Both the position numbers and the translations under genes were made by a program. The notes under the pieces were generated by a model. The model had not been told where the DNA came from and did not search any database. It worked only from the letters and a program-made list of their open reading frames with translations. 8,687 nt of DNA from Desulfobacterales bacterium (GTDB lineage Bacteria; Desulfobacterota; Desulfobacteria; Desulfobacterales; DAOWNP01): NCBI GenBank assembly GCA_030149595.1, contig JASFBI010000047.1, positions 1 through 8,687 of the forward strand. Reading direction: 5' to 3'. Shown one piece after another: positions 1-7,138 of this stretch. Every line of letters starts with the position of its first letter. Positions within the stretch are counted from its first letter, which is position 1.

Positions 1-19
1 ATTTTATTTTGCAGTATCC

Positions 20-48
20 TGCTATGATAAAGTTTTTTTCTTATCATA
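20..48 (+). promoter_or_regulatory. Possible extended -10 inside a dyad repeat (candidate promoter/operator)
   Basis: TGCTATGAT at 20-28 resembles an extended -10 (TGn followed by TATAAT-like). It lies inside a perfect 8-base inverted repeat, TATGATAA at 23-30 and TTATCATA at 41-48, with a 10-base spacer that contains a run of seven T. The T run is in the loop rather than after the stem, so this does not look like an intrinsic terminator. A -35 box would fall at or before the window edge, so the promoter call is weak. A dyad overlapping a -10 could be an operator for a repressor of the operon. AT-rich DNA produces such repeats by chance, so confidence is low. Confidence 0.25.
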
Positions 49-146
49 AATCAAATTAAATTCAGGTAGTGTTTGAATGAATAAAGATGATTTTAGTTCA
101 GAAACCATGAAAGATGTAAAAAAAACAAGGTTGAGGTTAAAAATAT

Positions 147-1127
147 ATGGATATTCAGGAAGTAACAAGGCAGGTTGAAAAACATGGTATAGTTATTAAA
201 CAGATGATGTCAGAGCTTGAAAAGGTTATTGTAGGGCAAAGAGATTTAGTGGAAAATCTTTTAATCGGGCTTTTATGTGACGGGCATCTGCTTTTAGAGG
301 GGCTTCCGGGGCTTGCCAAAACAACAGCTATAAAGGCACTGGCAGCAACTGTTAATACAGGGTTTCAAAGGATTCAGTTTACGCCTGATCTACTTCCGGC
401 AGATATTATAGGAACTCAGATTTTCAGGCCGGATACAGGTACTTTTGAGATTAGGAAAGGTCCTGTTTTTCATAATATTATACTGGCCGATGAAATTAAC
501 AGAGCACCTGCTAAGGTTCAAAGTGCATTGCTTGAAGCTATGCAGGAATATCAGGTAACCATAGGGCAGGAAACTTTTAAACTTGAAAAACCGTTTATGG
601 TTTTAGCTACACAGAACCCCATTGAACAGGAGGGCACATATCCTTTGCCCGAGGCGCAGACAGACCGTTTTATGCTTAAAATAAAGATAGATTATCCTTC
701 TGCTGTTGAGGAAAAGGAGATAATGAAAAGGGTTTACAGCGGAGTTACTGAAGATCTCTGCAGCTTTATGGAGATAGAGACAATAGAAGCTGCTAAGGAT
801 GTTGTAAATATGATTCATATGGAAGAGAAAATCACAGATTATATTATTAGAATTGTCCATGCCACAAGAAAATCTGAGTTAACCAATTCAGACATATCAC
901 GTTTAATTAGTTGTGGTGCTTCTCCAAGGGCATCAATTTATCTTGGTAAAACTGCGAAAGCTCATGCTTTTATAAACGGCCGTGCCTATGTAACACCTCA
1001 GGATGTGAAAGATATGGCTCTATCGGTACTGAGACACCGCTTGATACTGAGTTATGAGGCAGAAGCTGAAGGAATTGATACAGACAAGGTGATTTGTGAT
1101 CTGCTTGAAAGGATTGAGGTTCCGTAG
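147..1127 (+). CDS. moxR: MoxR-family AAA+ ATPase
   Basis: Cytoplasmic AAA+ ATPase, 326 residues, the usual length for MoxR. Walker A is GLPGLAKT (residues 52-59) and Walker B is IILADE (111-116), followed by the family-typical INRAPAKVQSALLEAMQE. Sensor 1 lies in ATQNPIEQEGTYPLPEAQTDRF-like sequence (N157, with R174 a likely arginine finger), and the sensor 2 segment is GASPRA (257-262). The start ATG is preceded by GAGG at 133-136. It is the first gene of the operon and ends 4 bases before the DUF58 gene. MoxR ATPases are known to work with VWA-domain partners as chaperones or metal-insertion factors. Four VWA-type or Bat membrane partners follow directly, which supports that role; the substrate is not visible. 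All catalytic motifs are intact. It ends with TAG, and its C-terminus has normal family length, so TAG acts as a real stop here. Confidence 0.96.
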   Translation: MDIQEVTRQVEKHGIVIKQMMSELEKVIVGQRDLVENLLIGLLCDGHLLLEGLPGLAKTTAIKALAATVNTGFQRIQFTPDLLPADIIGTQIFRPDTGTFEIRKGPVFHNIILADEINRAPAKVQSALLEAMQEYQVTIGQETFKLEKPFMVLATQNPIEQEGTYPLPEAQTDRFMLKIKIDYPSAVEEKEIMKRVYSGVTEDLCSFMEIETIEAAKDVVNMIHMEEKITDYIIRIVHATRKSELTNSDISRLISCGASPRASIYLGKTAKAHAFINGRAYVTPQDVKDMALSVLRHRLILSYEAEAEGIDTDKVICDLLERIEVP

Positions 1128-1131
1128 AATT

Positions 1132-2019
1132 ATGCTTCCCAAAGAGTTATATGCAAAAATACAGAAACTCCATTTTCGTACCCGTTTTTTGGCCAATGAT
1201 CTTTTTGCAGGTCAGTATTTAAGTGCTTTTAAGGGAAGGGGGATGGAATTTTCAGAGGTTCGTGAATATCAGGTAGGAGATGATGTAAGAGATATTGACT
1301 GGAATGTTTCAGCCCGTTCAGGTCGCCCTTTTGTAAAGGTTTTTCATGAGGAACGGGAGCTTACTGTTATGCTGCTCATAGATCTTTCAGGATCCAATCT
1401 GTTTGGCACAAGAAAGCGGTTTAAAAGAGAAGTTATAGCAGAGACTGCCGGTTTACTCTCTTTTCTTGCCATACGTACAAGTGATAAGGTTGGAGCAATA
1501 CTTTTCAGTGGTACTGTTGATAAATATATTCCTCCTAAAAAAGGAGCAGGTCATGTATGGCGGCTGATAAAAGAAATTTTTTCCTTTGAGCCTTCATCAA
1601 AAAAAACCAATATGACCAATGCTTTGAAATTTTTAAATAAAGTGGTCAAACGGCACTCTATTGTTTTTATTCTTTCAGATTTTATGCTTGATCTGCCGGC
1701 GGTGGACATGCAGCGTGCTATGGCCCTTGCATCAAACAAGCATGATATTACAGCATTAAAAGTAAGAGATCCTGCTGAAAACAAATTGCCCGATGTTGGG
1801 TATATAAGGATGCAGGATCCGGAAACAGGGGAGATTGTATTTGTAAATACACATGATCCACTTGTAAGGCAGGCATGGGAAGGTATAATCAGTAAAATGG
1901 ATAAAGCTTTGATGGATATATTTCGGAAAATACGTGTGCCTGTGGTGGAGCTAACTACAAATGGCTCGGTTGTGGAGCCTTTAACAGAGTTTTTTCAAAG
2001 AAAGGGGTTGCATCATTGA
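1132..2019 (+). CDS. DUF58 family protein with VWA-like domain
   Basis: A 295-residue cytoplasmic protein of the DUF58 family, the regular partner of MoxR. The DUF58 signature SEVREYQVGDDVRDIDWN lies at residues 41-58, followed by ARSGRPFVKVFHEERE. The VWA-like fold then shows a MIDAS-type DLSGS (84-88), a candidate threonine in KKTNMTNALKF (around 159-162) and FILSD with D183. I chose ATG 1132 because it gives the family-typical start (LPKELYAKIQKL) and is 4 bases after moxR's stop. An upstream in-frame ATG at 1096 lies inside moxR and would add 12 unlikely residues. GAGG at 1116-1119 is a somewhat distant ribosome site. No membrane segment is visible. It probably binds or is remodelled by MoxR, as inferred from family and position. 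Its last bases overlap the TTG start of the next gene. Confidence 0.93.
   Translation: MLPKELYAKIQKLHFRTRFLANDLFAGQYLSAFKGRGMEFSEVREYQVGDDVRDIDWNVSARSGRPFVKVFHEERELTVMLLIDLSGSNLFGTRKRFKREVIAETAGLLSFLAIRTSDKVGAILFSGTVDKYIPPKKGAGHVWRLIKEIFSFEPSSKKTNMTNALKFLNKVVKRHSIVFILSDFMLDLPAVDMQRAMALASNKHDITALKVRDPAENKLPDVGYIRMQDPETGEIVFVNTHDPLVRQAWEGIISKMDKALMDIFRKIRVPVVELTTNGSVVEPLTEFFQRKGLHH
2002..2018 (+). promoter_or_regulatory. Ribosome binding site and TTG start that reveal a hidden signal peptide
   Basis: AAGGGG at 2002-2007 stands 8 bases before TTG at 2016-2018, which overlaps the TGA stop of the DUF58 gene as TTGA. Translation from this TTG gives MKKVSACAFCVFLLFFFFVV, a clear Sec signal peptide. 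The same TTGA arrangement is used at 2950, which supports it as a genuine coupled start. It defines the 5' end of the BatD-like gene, which would otherwise appear to begin without a signal or ribosome site. Confidence 0.75.
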
Positions 2020-2087
2020 AAAAAGTATCTGCATGTGCTTTCTGTGTTTTTCTGTTATTTTTTTTCTTTGTAGTATCTGGATTTTCT

Positions 2088-2099
2088 AAAAAAGTTTTT
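2088..2099 (+). other. Frameshift point: A6-G-T5 homopolymer pair
   Basis: Six A (2088-2093), G, and five T (2095-2099) lie where the signal-peptide frame must join the body frame. One extra A or T here fuses the signal peptide to KVSFIEK in frame. In the signal-peptide frame the codons are TCT AAA AAA GTT TTT, which is not a canonical minus-one slippery heptamer. A lost base in a homopolymer is the simplest explanation. Confidence 0.7.
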
Positions 2100-2933
2100 C
2101 TTCTTTAAAGGTATCATTTATTGAAAAACAGGCAAAACCAGGAGATATTGTTCATCTGAATATTCAATATTTGCTTCCTGTGGGTGCAAAATTATATGAA
2201 AACCCTGTTATTTTAGGGCTTGATTTGTTAAGTATAATATCTATCAAACATGAAGCTGGTAAATTTACTGTAAGTTTGCTTGTTGATTCCCTTGACATCT
2301 TTGAGGTGCCGCCCTTAAAATTAAAATTTTCAGATAAAAAACAGCAGGAAAGACAATTTAAAAGCCAGGCTGTTAAACTTAAGGTGGTTTCATCAATTGA
2401 TAATAAAACAGATGCCGGTGAAATAAGAGCAATTAAAGGAATAATTGAGAAAAAAGGATTTTTGTGGAAAAAGGTGCTTTTTTTTGTTGTTCCTGTAATT
2501 ATCATTATTTTACTTTTTTTTCTCTGGTATAAGTATTTAAGGAAAAGAGGTATAAAAGATAATATATTAAATGCAGAGCCTTTTGATGTTGTTGCTTTAA
2601 AGGCCATAGATGTATTAATTAACTCAAATAAGTTTGAAAAGGGAGAGGTTAAGGCATTTTATTTTTCTCTGTCAAAGATAGTAAGAGAGTACATGGAACA
2701 TCTCAGATCTTTTCCGGCAGCGGAGTTTACAACAGGTGAGATAGCATCTGTTATTGAGCACAATGAAAGTAGGGAGGACAGGGATGTTTTGCATCTTTTG
2801 AGAACGATTGATTTAATAAAATTTGCAGATATGATGCCTGATCATATTCAAAAAAAAGAGCACTGTCAGGTGGCTGTAGGCTATGTAAAAAAAACACAGC
2901 CAAAAGATGCGGAAACAAACAGGATAGATCGGG

Positions 2934-2952
2934 AAGGAGAAAAAATAAATTG
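2934..2952 (+). promoter_or_regulatory. Shine-Dalgarno deciding the TTG start of batA
   Basis: AAGGAG at 2934-2939 is followed after 10 bases by TTG at 2950-2952, which overlaps the preceding TGA stop (2951-2953). The protein then starts MRFHFAFPYMLLALIP, the typical BatA N-terminal membrane segment. No nearby ATG or GTG in this frame would keep that segment. Confidence 0.75.
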
Positions 2953-3945
2953 AGATTTCATTTTGCTTTTCCCTATATGTTATTGGCATTAATACCGGTC
3001 TGCCTGTGGCTTTTTATAAAAATAAAACGTAAAAAGCCGGCCATGACTTTTTCAGGAGCAGGATTATTAAAGGCTAAAATATCCAGTAAAGATGCAGTTG
3101 TTGGTAATATGCCTCTTTTTTTGAGATTTTTATGCATGTTGCTGCTTATTTTTGCCATCAGCAGACCTCAGTTTTACAGTGGTTTAAGAGAGGTTAAATC
3201 ATCAGGTGTTGATATTGTCATCTGTCTTGATACATCGGGATCAATGAAAGCACTTGATTTTAAATTGAAAAACAGGCCTGTTGACCGTTTGACTGCAATT
3301 AAAAAAGTAGTGACCGATTTTATTAAAAAAAGAGAACATGACCGTATTGGTCTGGTTGTGTTTGGGGAGCATGCTTTTACCCAGTCTCCTTTGACTATGG
3401 ATAAAGGGCTTTTGCTTGGTTTGATAAATAATATGCAGATAGGTATGGCAGGAGAAAGCACAGCCATAGGATCAGCACTTGCTGTTGGCGGCAGGCGGAT
3501 AAAAGATATTCCGGCCAAGACAAAAATTATTATTCTGATGACAGATGGTAAAAACAATGCAGGTGAAATTGCTCCCCTGGAAGCTGCCCGGGCATTAAAT
3601 ACTCTTGGAATTAAGATTTATACTATTGGAGTAGGTGGTAATGAACCCGTACCTTTTAAAGTAAAAGGTTTTTTTGGAGACCAGACAGTTTACCAAAAGG
3701 TTGAGTTTGATGAAAAACTTTTGATGCAGGTGGCTGAAATAGGAAAAGGCAGGTATTTTAGAGCATCAGACAGCAAACAGCTTTCAGAGATTTACGATCT
3801 CATTGATACTGCTGAAAAAACAGAGATAACAGTGAAAGAATTTTTTAATTTTACAGAACTCTATATTTATTTTCTTGTGCCTGCTCTTTTTTTGCTTTTT
3901 ATGGAAATATTTATCAGTGGTTTTGTTATAAGGAGTATTCCGTGA
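2950..3945 (+). CDS. batA: BatA-type VWA-domain membrane protein
   Basis: A 331-residue inner-membrane protein. N-terminal membrane segments lie at about 8-24 and 56-72, a VWA domain at about 86-285, and a C-terminal membrane helix at about 304-326. The MIDAS metal site is complete: DTSGS at 94-98, a threonine at about 171 (GESTAIGSAL) and D199 in ILMTDGKNN. The start is TTG overlapping the previous stop (TTGA), supported by AAGGAG. In Bat systems, BatA and BatB are paired VWA proteins whose domains face away from the membrane and are proposed partners of the MoxR ATPase. The order here (batA, batB, batC, batD, batE) matches the classical Bacteroides operon. It ends in a GTGA overlap with batB. 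The exact cargo or function is unknown for the family. The sequence is intact. Confidence 0.94.
   Translation: MRFHFAFPYMLLALIPVCLWLFIKIKRKKPAMTFSGAGLLKAKISSKDAVVGNMPLFLRFLCMLLLIFAISRPQFYSGLREVKSSGVDIVICLDTSGSMKALDFKLKNRPVDRLTAIKKVVTDFIKKREHDRIGLVVFGEHAFTQSPLTMDKGLLLGLINNMQIGMAGESTAIGSALAVGGRRIKDIPAKTKIIILMTDGKNNAGEIAPLEAARALNTLGIKIYTIGVGGNEPVPFKVKGFFGDQTVYQKVEFDEKLLMQVAEIGKGRYFRASDSKQLSEIYDLIDTAEKTEITVKEFFNFTELYIYFLVPALFLLFMEIFISGFVIRSIP
3930..3944 (+). promoter_or_regulatory. Shine-Dalgarno and GTG start of batB
   Basis: AAGGAG at 3930-3935 is 6 bases before GTG 3942-3944, which overlaps the batA stop TGA (3943-3945) as GTGA. This is the strongest ribosome site in the operon and fixes a non-ATG start. 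Confidence 0.8.
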
Positions 3946-4928
3946 CTTTTGTAAGAATATGGCTGTTAAACCTTTTGTGGCTGCTGCCTTTTATGGTTTT
4001 TATTTTAATTATAGAAGGTAGAAAACGGAATATGGCTTTAAACCTTTTTGCAGATAGTGATCTTTTATCAAGGCTCTGTTTATCTGAATCAAAGTCAAAA
4101 AGAGTTGTCAGGATGATTTTGCTGGTTATTGCAGCAGGGCTTATGATTTTTGCTTTAAGCGGTCCCAGGTGGGGAGAGCATTATCAGGAGGTTACACAAA
4201 AAGGGGTTGATATTATTGTCTGTATGGATGTTTCTATGAGTATGCTGGTAAAGGATATAAAGCCAGACCGCCTTGAACGGGCAAAAAGGGAGGTTGTGGA
4301 TTTAATAAAGGTTCTTTCAGGTGACCGCATGGGACTTCTGTCTTTTGCAGGAAGCGCTTATTTGCAGTGTCCCCTGACTATGGATTATAATGCACTTCTT
4401 ATGTTTTTAAATCAGTTTTCACCGGATCTTATTCCTGTATTGGGAACTAATCTGGGAGAGGCTATTGATACTGCTGTGGCAGGTTTTGATAAAAAAAGCA
4501 ATACAGACAAGGTTATTATTCTTATTACAGATGGTGAAGACAATGAAAAAGGTGGTATTGAGGCTGCAAAAAAGGCGGCAGAAGCCGGGATTCGCATATT
4601 TGTATTTGGTATGGGGGATACTTCAGGCGGTCCTGTGCCCATGTCAGGAGGTGCTGGCTTTGAAAAGGATGCATCAGGTCAGCTTGTACTTTCTAAGCTT
4701 GATGAAAATGGTTTAAAAGAGATAGCAGATATTTCAGGTGGAACTTATGCACGTTCCACAGAAGGTGATTTAGATCTTGATCGTCTTTATTTTGCAGGTA
4801 TTCGTAAAAAAACTACGGCATCTACGCTGAAAAGCGGTAAGATAAAGGTTTATGAAGAACGTTTTTATCTGTTTTTAATTGCTGCATTAATATTGCTCCT
4901 ATGGGAAGGATTATTAAAGGATAGTTGA
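3942..4928 (+). CDS. batB: BatB-type VWA-domain membrane protein
   Basis: A 328-residue paralogue of the preceding BatA, with the same plan: membrane segments at about 5-24 and 55-73, a VWA domain at about 88-285, and a C-terminal membrane helix at about 307-321. The MIDAS motif is complete: DVSMS (96-100), T169 in VLGTNLGEAI and D197 in ILITDGEDN. A glycine-rich loop, MGDTSGGPVPMSGGAGF (about 224-240), sits near the end of the VWA fold, where BatB proteins commonly carry a loop. The GTG start is set by a good Shine-Dalgarno and overlaps batA's stop. batC begins directly after its stop with no gap. It probably forms a complex with BatA and the TPR proteins; this is inferred from family and operon. 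No defect is visible. Confidence 0.94.
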   Translation: MTFVRIWLLNLLWLLPFMVFILIIEGRKRNMALNLFADSDLLSRLCLSESKSKRVVRMILLVIAAGLMIFALSGPRWGEHYQEVTQKGVDIIVCMDVSMSMLVKDIKPDRLERAKREVVDLIKVLSGDRMGLLSFAGSAYLQCPLTMDYNALLMFLNQFSPDLIPVLGTNLGEAIDTAVAGFDKKSNTDKVIILITDGEDNEKGGIEAAKKAAEAGIRIFVFGMGDTSGGPVPMSGGAGFEKDASGQLVLSKLDENGLKEIADISGGTYARSTEGDLDLDRLYFAGIRKKTTASTLKSGKIKVYEERFYLFLIAALILLLWEGLLKDS

Positions 4929-5813
4929 ATGAAATACTGTTTTATAAAAAAAGTTATTTTCCTCTTTTTTATTATATCAGGACTATGTTTGTCTTTATTT
5001 ACACCAGAATTTGTATTTGCAGAACCTTCAGGAGAGGAACTTTACAGGCAGGGTAAATACAAAGAAGCTTATAATGCTTTTACAAAGGCAGATATGGACA
5101 GACCCAAAGATATATATAATCGTTATAATAGAGGGTGTGCTGCTGTTAGAATTAAGGATAATAAAGCTGCTGCAGCTGCATTTACAAGTGTTTTAAACAG
5201 AGCGGCAGATGATTCTGATATCCGGTTTAAAACTTTTTATAACAGAGGGATTACAGCTTTTAAGCAGGGTGATATGAATATGGCTGTAGATGATTTTAAA
5301 AGTGCTTTAAAGCTGAACCCTTTAGATAAAGATGCTCTGTTTAATTTTGAGCTTGCACTTTTGCAAAAAAAAATCTCAGAACAAAAAAAACATGACCAGG
5401 AAAAGGACAAGAAAGACGACTCTTCAAAAGATAAAGGTAAAGATAAAAAAGATAAAAAAGATAAAAAACCAGAACAAAAAGATTCTGAAAACAGTCAAAA
5501 AAACAAAAAAAATCAGGATAATAAACAGACAGACAATACAGATAATAAAAAAGGTCAAAAAGATAAAGAGAGCAGCAGGCAGGGAGAAAAGCAGGATCGT
5601 AATAAGGATAAGGATACTGATCTTTCAGGCAGTTTGTCAGGGTCAGATCAAAAAAATCAGCCAAAACCTGATGCTCCTTTGCCAGGTAAATTACAAATGG
5701 ATAGAAACAGAGCCAAAGCATTGCTCGATAATGTACATGATGATCCTTCAGCAGCCATGAAGGCCATGAAAACAGAGGAAAAACAAGTCAGCTCATCAGG
5801 TAAAAAATGGTAG
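4929..5813 (+). CDS. batC: BatC-type TPR protein with Lys/Asp-rich low-complexity tail
   Basis: A 294-residue exported protein. The signal peptide is residues 1 to about 31 (cleavage likely after VFA). TPR-type helices follow, with units around 34-66, 64-97 and 102-135 (for example FYNRGITAFKQGDMNMAVDDFKSALKLNP-like sequence). Residues about 150-245 are low-complexity, dominated by Lys, Asp, Gln and Asn, and include three DKK repeats at 172-180. A C-terminal motif, RAKALLDNVHDDP to KKW, matches the conserved end of BatC proteins. It most likely acts in the periplasm as a scaffold for the VWA partners. The start ATG immediately follows batB's TGA, with AAGGA at 4917-4921. The low-complexity DNA has runs of nine and eight A. 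Its TAG stop (5811-5813) overlaps batD's start by 7 bases and acts as a real stop, because the protein ends with its family motif. Confidence 0.92.
   Translation: MKYCFIKKVIFLFFIISGLCLSLFTPEFVFAEPSGEELYRQGKYKEAYNAFTKADMDRPKDIYNRYNRGCAAVRIKDNKAAAAAFTSVLNRAADDSDIRFKTFYNRGITAFKQGDMNMAVDDFKSALKLNPLDKDALFNFELALLQKKISEQKKHDQEKDKKDDSSKDKGKDKKDKKDKKPEQKDSENSQKNKKNQDNKQTDNTDNKKGQKDKESSRQGEKQDRNKDKDTDLSGSLSGSDQKNQPKPDAPLPGKLQMDRNRAKALLDNVHDDPSAAMKAMKTEEKQVSSSGKKW
5442..5468 (+). repeat. Three tandem copies of a 9-base GATAAAAAA repeat
   Basis: GATAAAAAA occurs three times without mismatch at 5442-5450, 5451-5459 and 5460-5468. It is in frame in batC and encodes Asp-Lys-Lys three times. Such a short tandem repeat can change copy number by slippage without breaking the frame, which would only vary the length of the charged linker. 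Confidence 0.85.
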
Positions 5814-7138
5814 TATTTAATAAAAGCAGAATTTTTGGTTTTTTCAGGTGTTTTTTTTCAGTGGATCTATTTAAAATTGTTCTTGCTATAATGTTGTTTC
5901 TTTTTGTCGATATGGATTTTGTATGGGCGGAAACTTCAGTAGATTTGGAGATAGATCGAACAAATGCAGCACTGTCAGATACCATGAAATTAAAAATTAA
6001 TGTGAGTGGCTGCGATGCAGACAGTCCTCCATCTGTTTTGGGGCTTGAACATTTTTCTGTTGAAAATGGAGGTACATCCAGCCGGTTTCAGATGATCAAT
6101 GGAAAGATCAGCTCAGAAAAAGATTATAATTTTTATATTACTCCCCTTAAAAAAGGGAAATTTACTATCGGACCTGCTGAAATATCCTGTGATGGTAAAA
6201 TATATAAAAGCAGTACTGTGGAGTTAATGGTAGATGATGAAGATAGTCTTAAAACTCCTGACAGGAATAAATCCCTGTTTGCAACAGCAGATATTTATAA
6301 AAATCACGGTTACCATGGGCAGATTTTTTTATATACTCTTAAATTTTACAGATTAGAGGATGTTAGTCAGGTCTCTTTGGATCTGTCAGATGTTGATGGT
6401 CTTGTTTTTAAAAAAATAGATAAACACAGGGAGTATATTTCAACAATAGACGGGAAAAAATATTCTATAATCGAGTTGAAATATGCTGTTACTGCGGATA
6501 GGGCAGGGACTTTTCGGATTAAACCGGCTGTATTTAAAATGAGTGTTATAGAAAACAGTATGTCACAAAGAAACAGGTTTTTTAATGACAGCTTTTTTAA
6601 TATTCAAAGGGCAAGGCCTGTCTCTGTCTATTCCAATGATATTGATCTTGTTGTAAAACCACTGCCTGAAAAAGGCAGACCAGAAAATTTTTCAGGTCTT
6701 GTGGGGAAGTTTACAATAAAAAGTTCTCTTTTGCCTGAAAAGATTAAAAAAGGAGAATCGTCAACATTAACAACTGTTATTTCAGGTCGTGGTAATGTCA
6801 GTTTAATTCCTGATTTAATTTTCCCTGGGCTTGATAATATAAAGGTTTATGCTGATCAGCCCTCCATGGATATTGATGATATTTCAGGAAAAAAGATTAT
6901 GAAATGGGCGATTGTACCTCAAAAGAGAGGTGTTTATACAATACCGTCCATGACTTTTAGCTATTTTGATTCTGAATATGGACGTTATGTTATGGGTAAA
7001 ACAGCTCCTTTAACGCTTAATGTGATTTCGGGAAAATCTAATGAGTTCAAGGAGCGGGGAGAGCAAAAAATAGAAATTAATGTGTCTAAAAAAAAGGATG
7101 CAAAGGTTTACAGCGAAGATATTTTTTCTATACAATAG
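5807..7138 (+). CDS. batD: BatD, N-terminal periplasmic part up to an in-frame amber codon
   Basis: 443 residues before TAG 7136-7138. A long N-terminal region leads to a signal peptide (hydrophobic at about 22-40, likely cleavage after VWA), then tandem beta-sandwich domains typical of BatD. The hallmark segment FFNDSFFNIQRARPVSVYSN is followed by PLPEKGRPENFSGLVGKF (residues about 258-302), which identifies the family. Late domains (about 303-410) end in an APLTLNV strand. The ATG overlaps batC's stop by 7 bases, with CAGG at 5797-5800. A later GTG at 5861 would give a shorter, more usual signal peptide. BatD proteins normally continue into a membrane helix and cytoplasmic tail. Here the reading frame does so in the same phase directly after TAG, so this is the front part of one gene of about 598 codons. 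Released alone, it would be an untethered periplasmic protein. Confidence 0.93.
   Translation: MVVFNKSRIFGFFRCFFSVDLFKIVLAIMLFLFVDMDFVWAETSVDLEIDRTNAALSDTMKLKINVSGCDADSPPSVLGLEHFSVENGGTSSRFQMINGKISSEKDYNFYITPLKKGKFTIGPAEISCDGKIYKSSTVELMVDDEDSLKTPDRNKSLFATADIYKNHGYHGQIFLYTLKFYRLEDVSQVSLDLSDVDGLVFKKIDKHREYISTIDGKKYSIIELKYAVTADRAGTFRIKPAVFKMSVIENSMSQRNRFFNDSFFNIQRARPVSVYSNDIDLVVKPLPEKGRPENFSGLVGKFTIKSSLLPEKIKKGESSTLTTVISGRGNVSLIPDLIFPGLDNIKVYADQPSMDIDDISGKKIMKWAIVPQKRGVYTIPSMTFSYFDSEYGRYVMGKTAPLTLNVISGKSNEFKERGEQKIEINVSKKKDAKVYSEDIFSIQ
7136..7138 (+). other. In-frame TAG (amber) codon within batD
   Basis: TAG at codon 444 separates SEDIFSIQ from GYDVLRTD in the same frame. Both sides match the linker that joins BatD's beta domains to its membrane helix. 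No frame change is needed to read through. One base change from CAG or AAG would make it. TAG serves as a normal terminator for moxR, batC and batE in this window, so it is not globally reassigned. Confidence 0.85.

Larger units (their letters stand above)
2016..2953 (+). pseudogene. BatD-like membrane protein, frameshifted after its signal peptide
   Basis: Two frames together make one protein. From TTG 2016 the frame gives a signal peptide (residues 1 to about 24) and stops at TAA 2106-2108. The rest continues one frame over, open from 2090 to 2953, beginning KSFSSLKVSFIEKQAKPGD. The interval is 938 bases, one short of 313 codons, so a single added base near 2088-2099 (an A6 run, then a T5 run) restores 312 residues. 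The body has a periplasmic beta-type domain (about 28-150), one membrane helix (VLFFVVPVIIIILLFFLWY, about 154-172) and a cytoplasmic helical domain (EVKAFYFSLSKIVREYMEH and on). That architecture matches the protein usually found between DUF58 and BatA genes, and resembles BatD's C-terminus. The only other start in the body frame, TTG 2171, has no ribosome site and cuts into the beta domain. It could be a true mutation, a sequencing indel, or rescued by slippage. Pairing of the two parts is confident; functional status is not. Confidence 0.82.

Noticed and set aside
77..178. A 33-codon ORF (MNKDDFSSETMKDVKK...) ahead of and overlapping moxR
   Set aside because: Weak ribosome site, out of frame with moxR, no recognizable domain, and it runs into clear moxR coding sequence. 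A leader peptide is possible but unsupported.
2087..2099. Programmed minus-one frameshift in the BatD-like gene
   Set aside because: The codons TCT AAA AAA GTT TTT do not form a canonical X XXY YYZ heptamer in the needed phase, and no obvious downstream stimulatory structure was seen. A lost base is simpler.
5341..5760. Long ORFs on both strands in other frames over the batC tail
   Set aside because: They are by-products of the purine-rich, low-complexity Lys/Asp codons; the proteins are compositionally absurd and the batC frame has signal, TPR and C-terminal family motifs.
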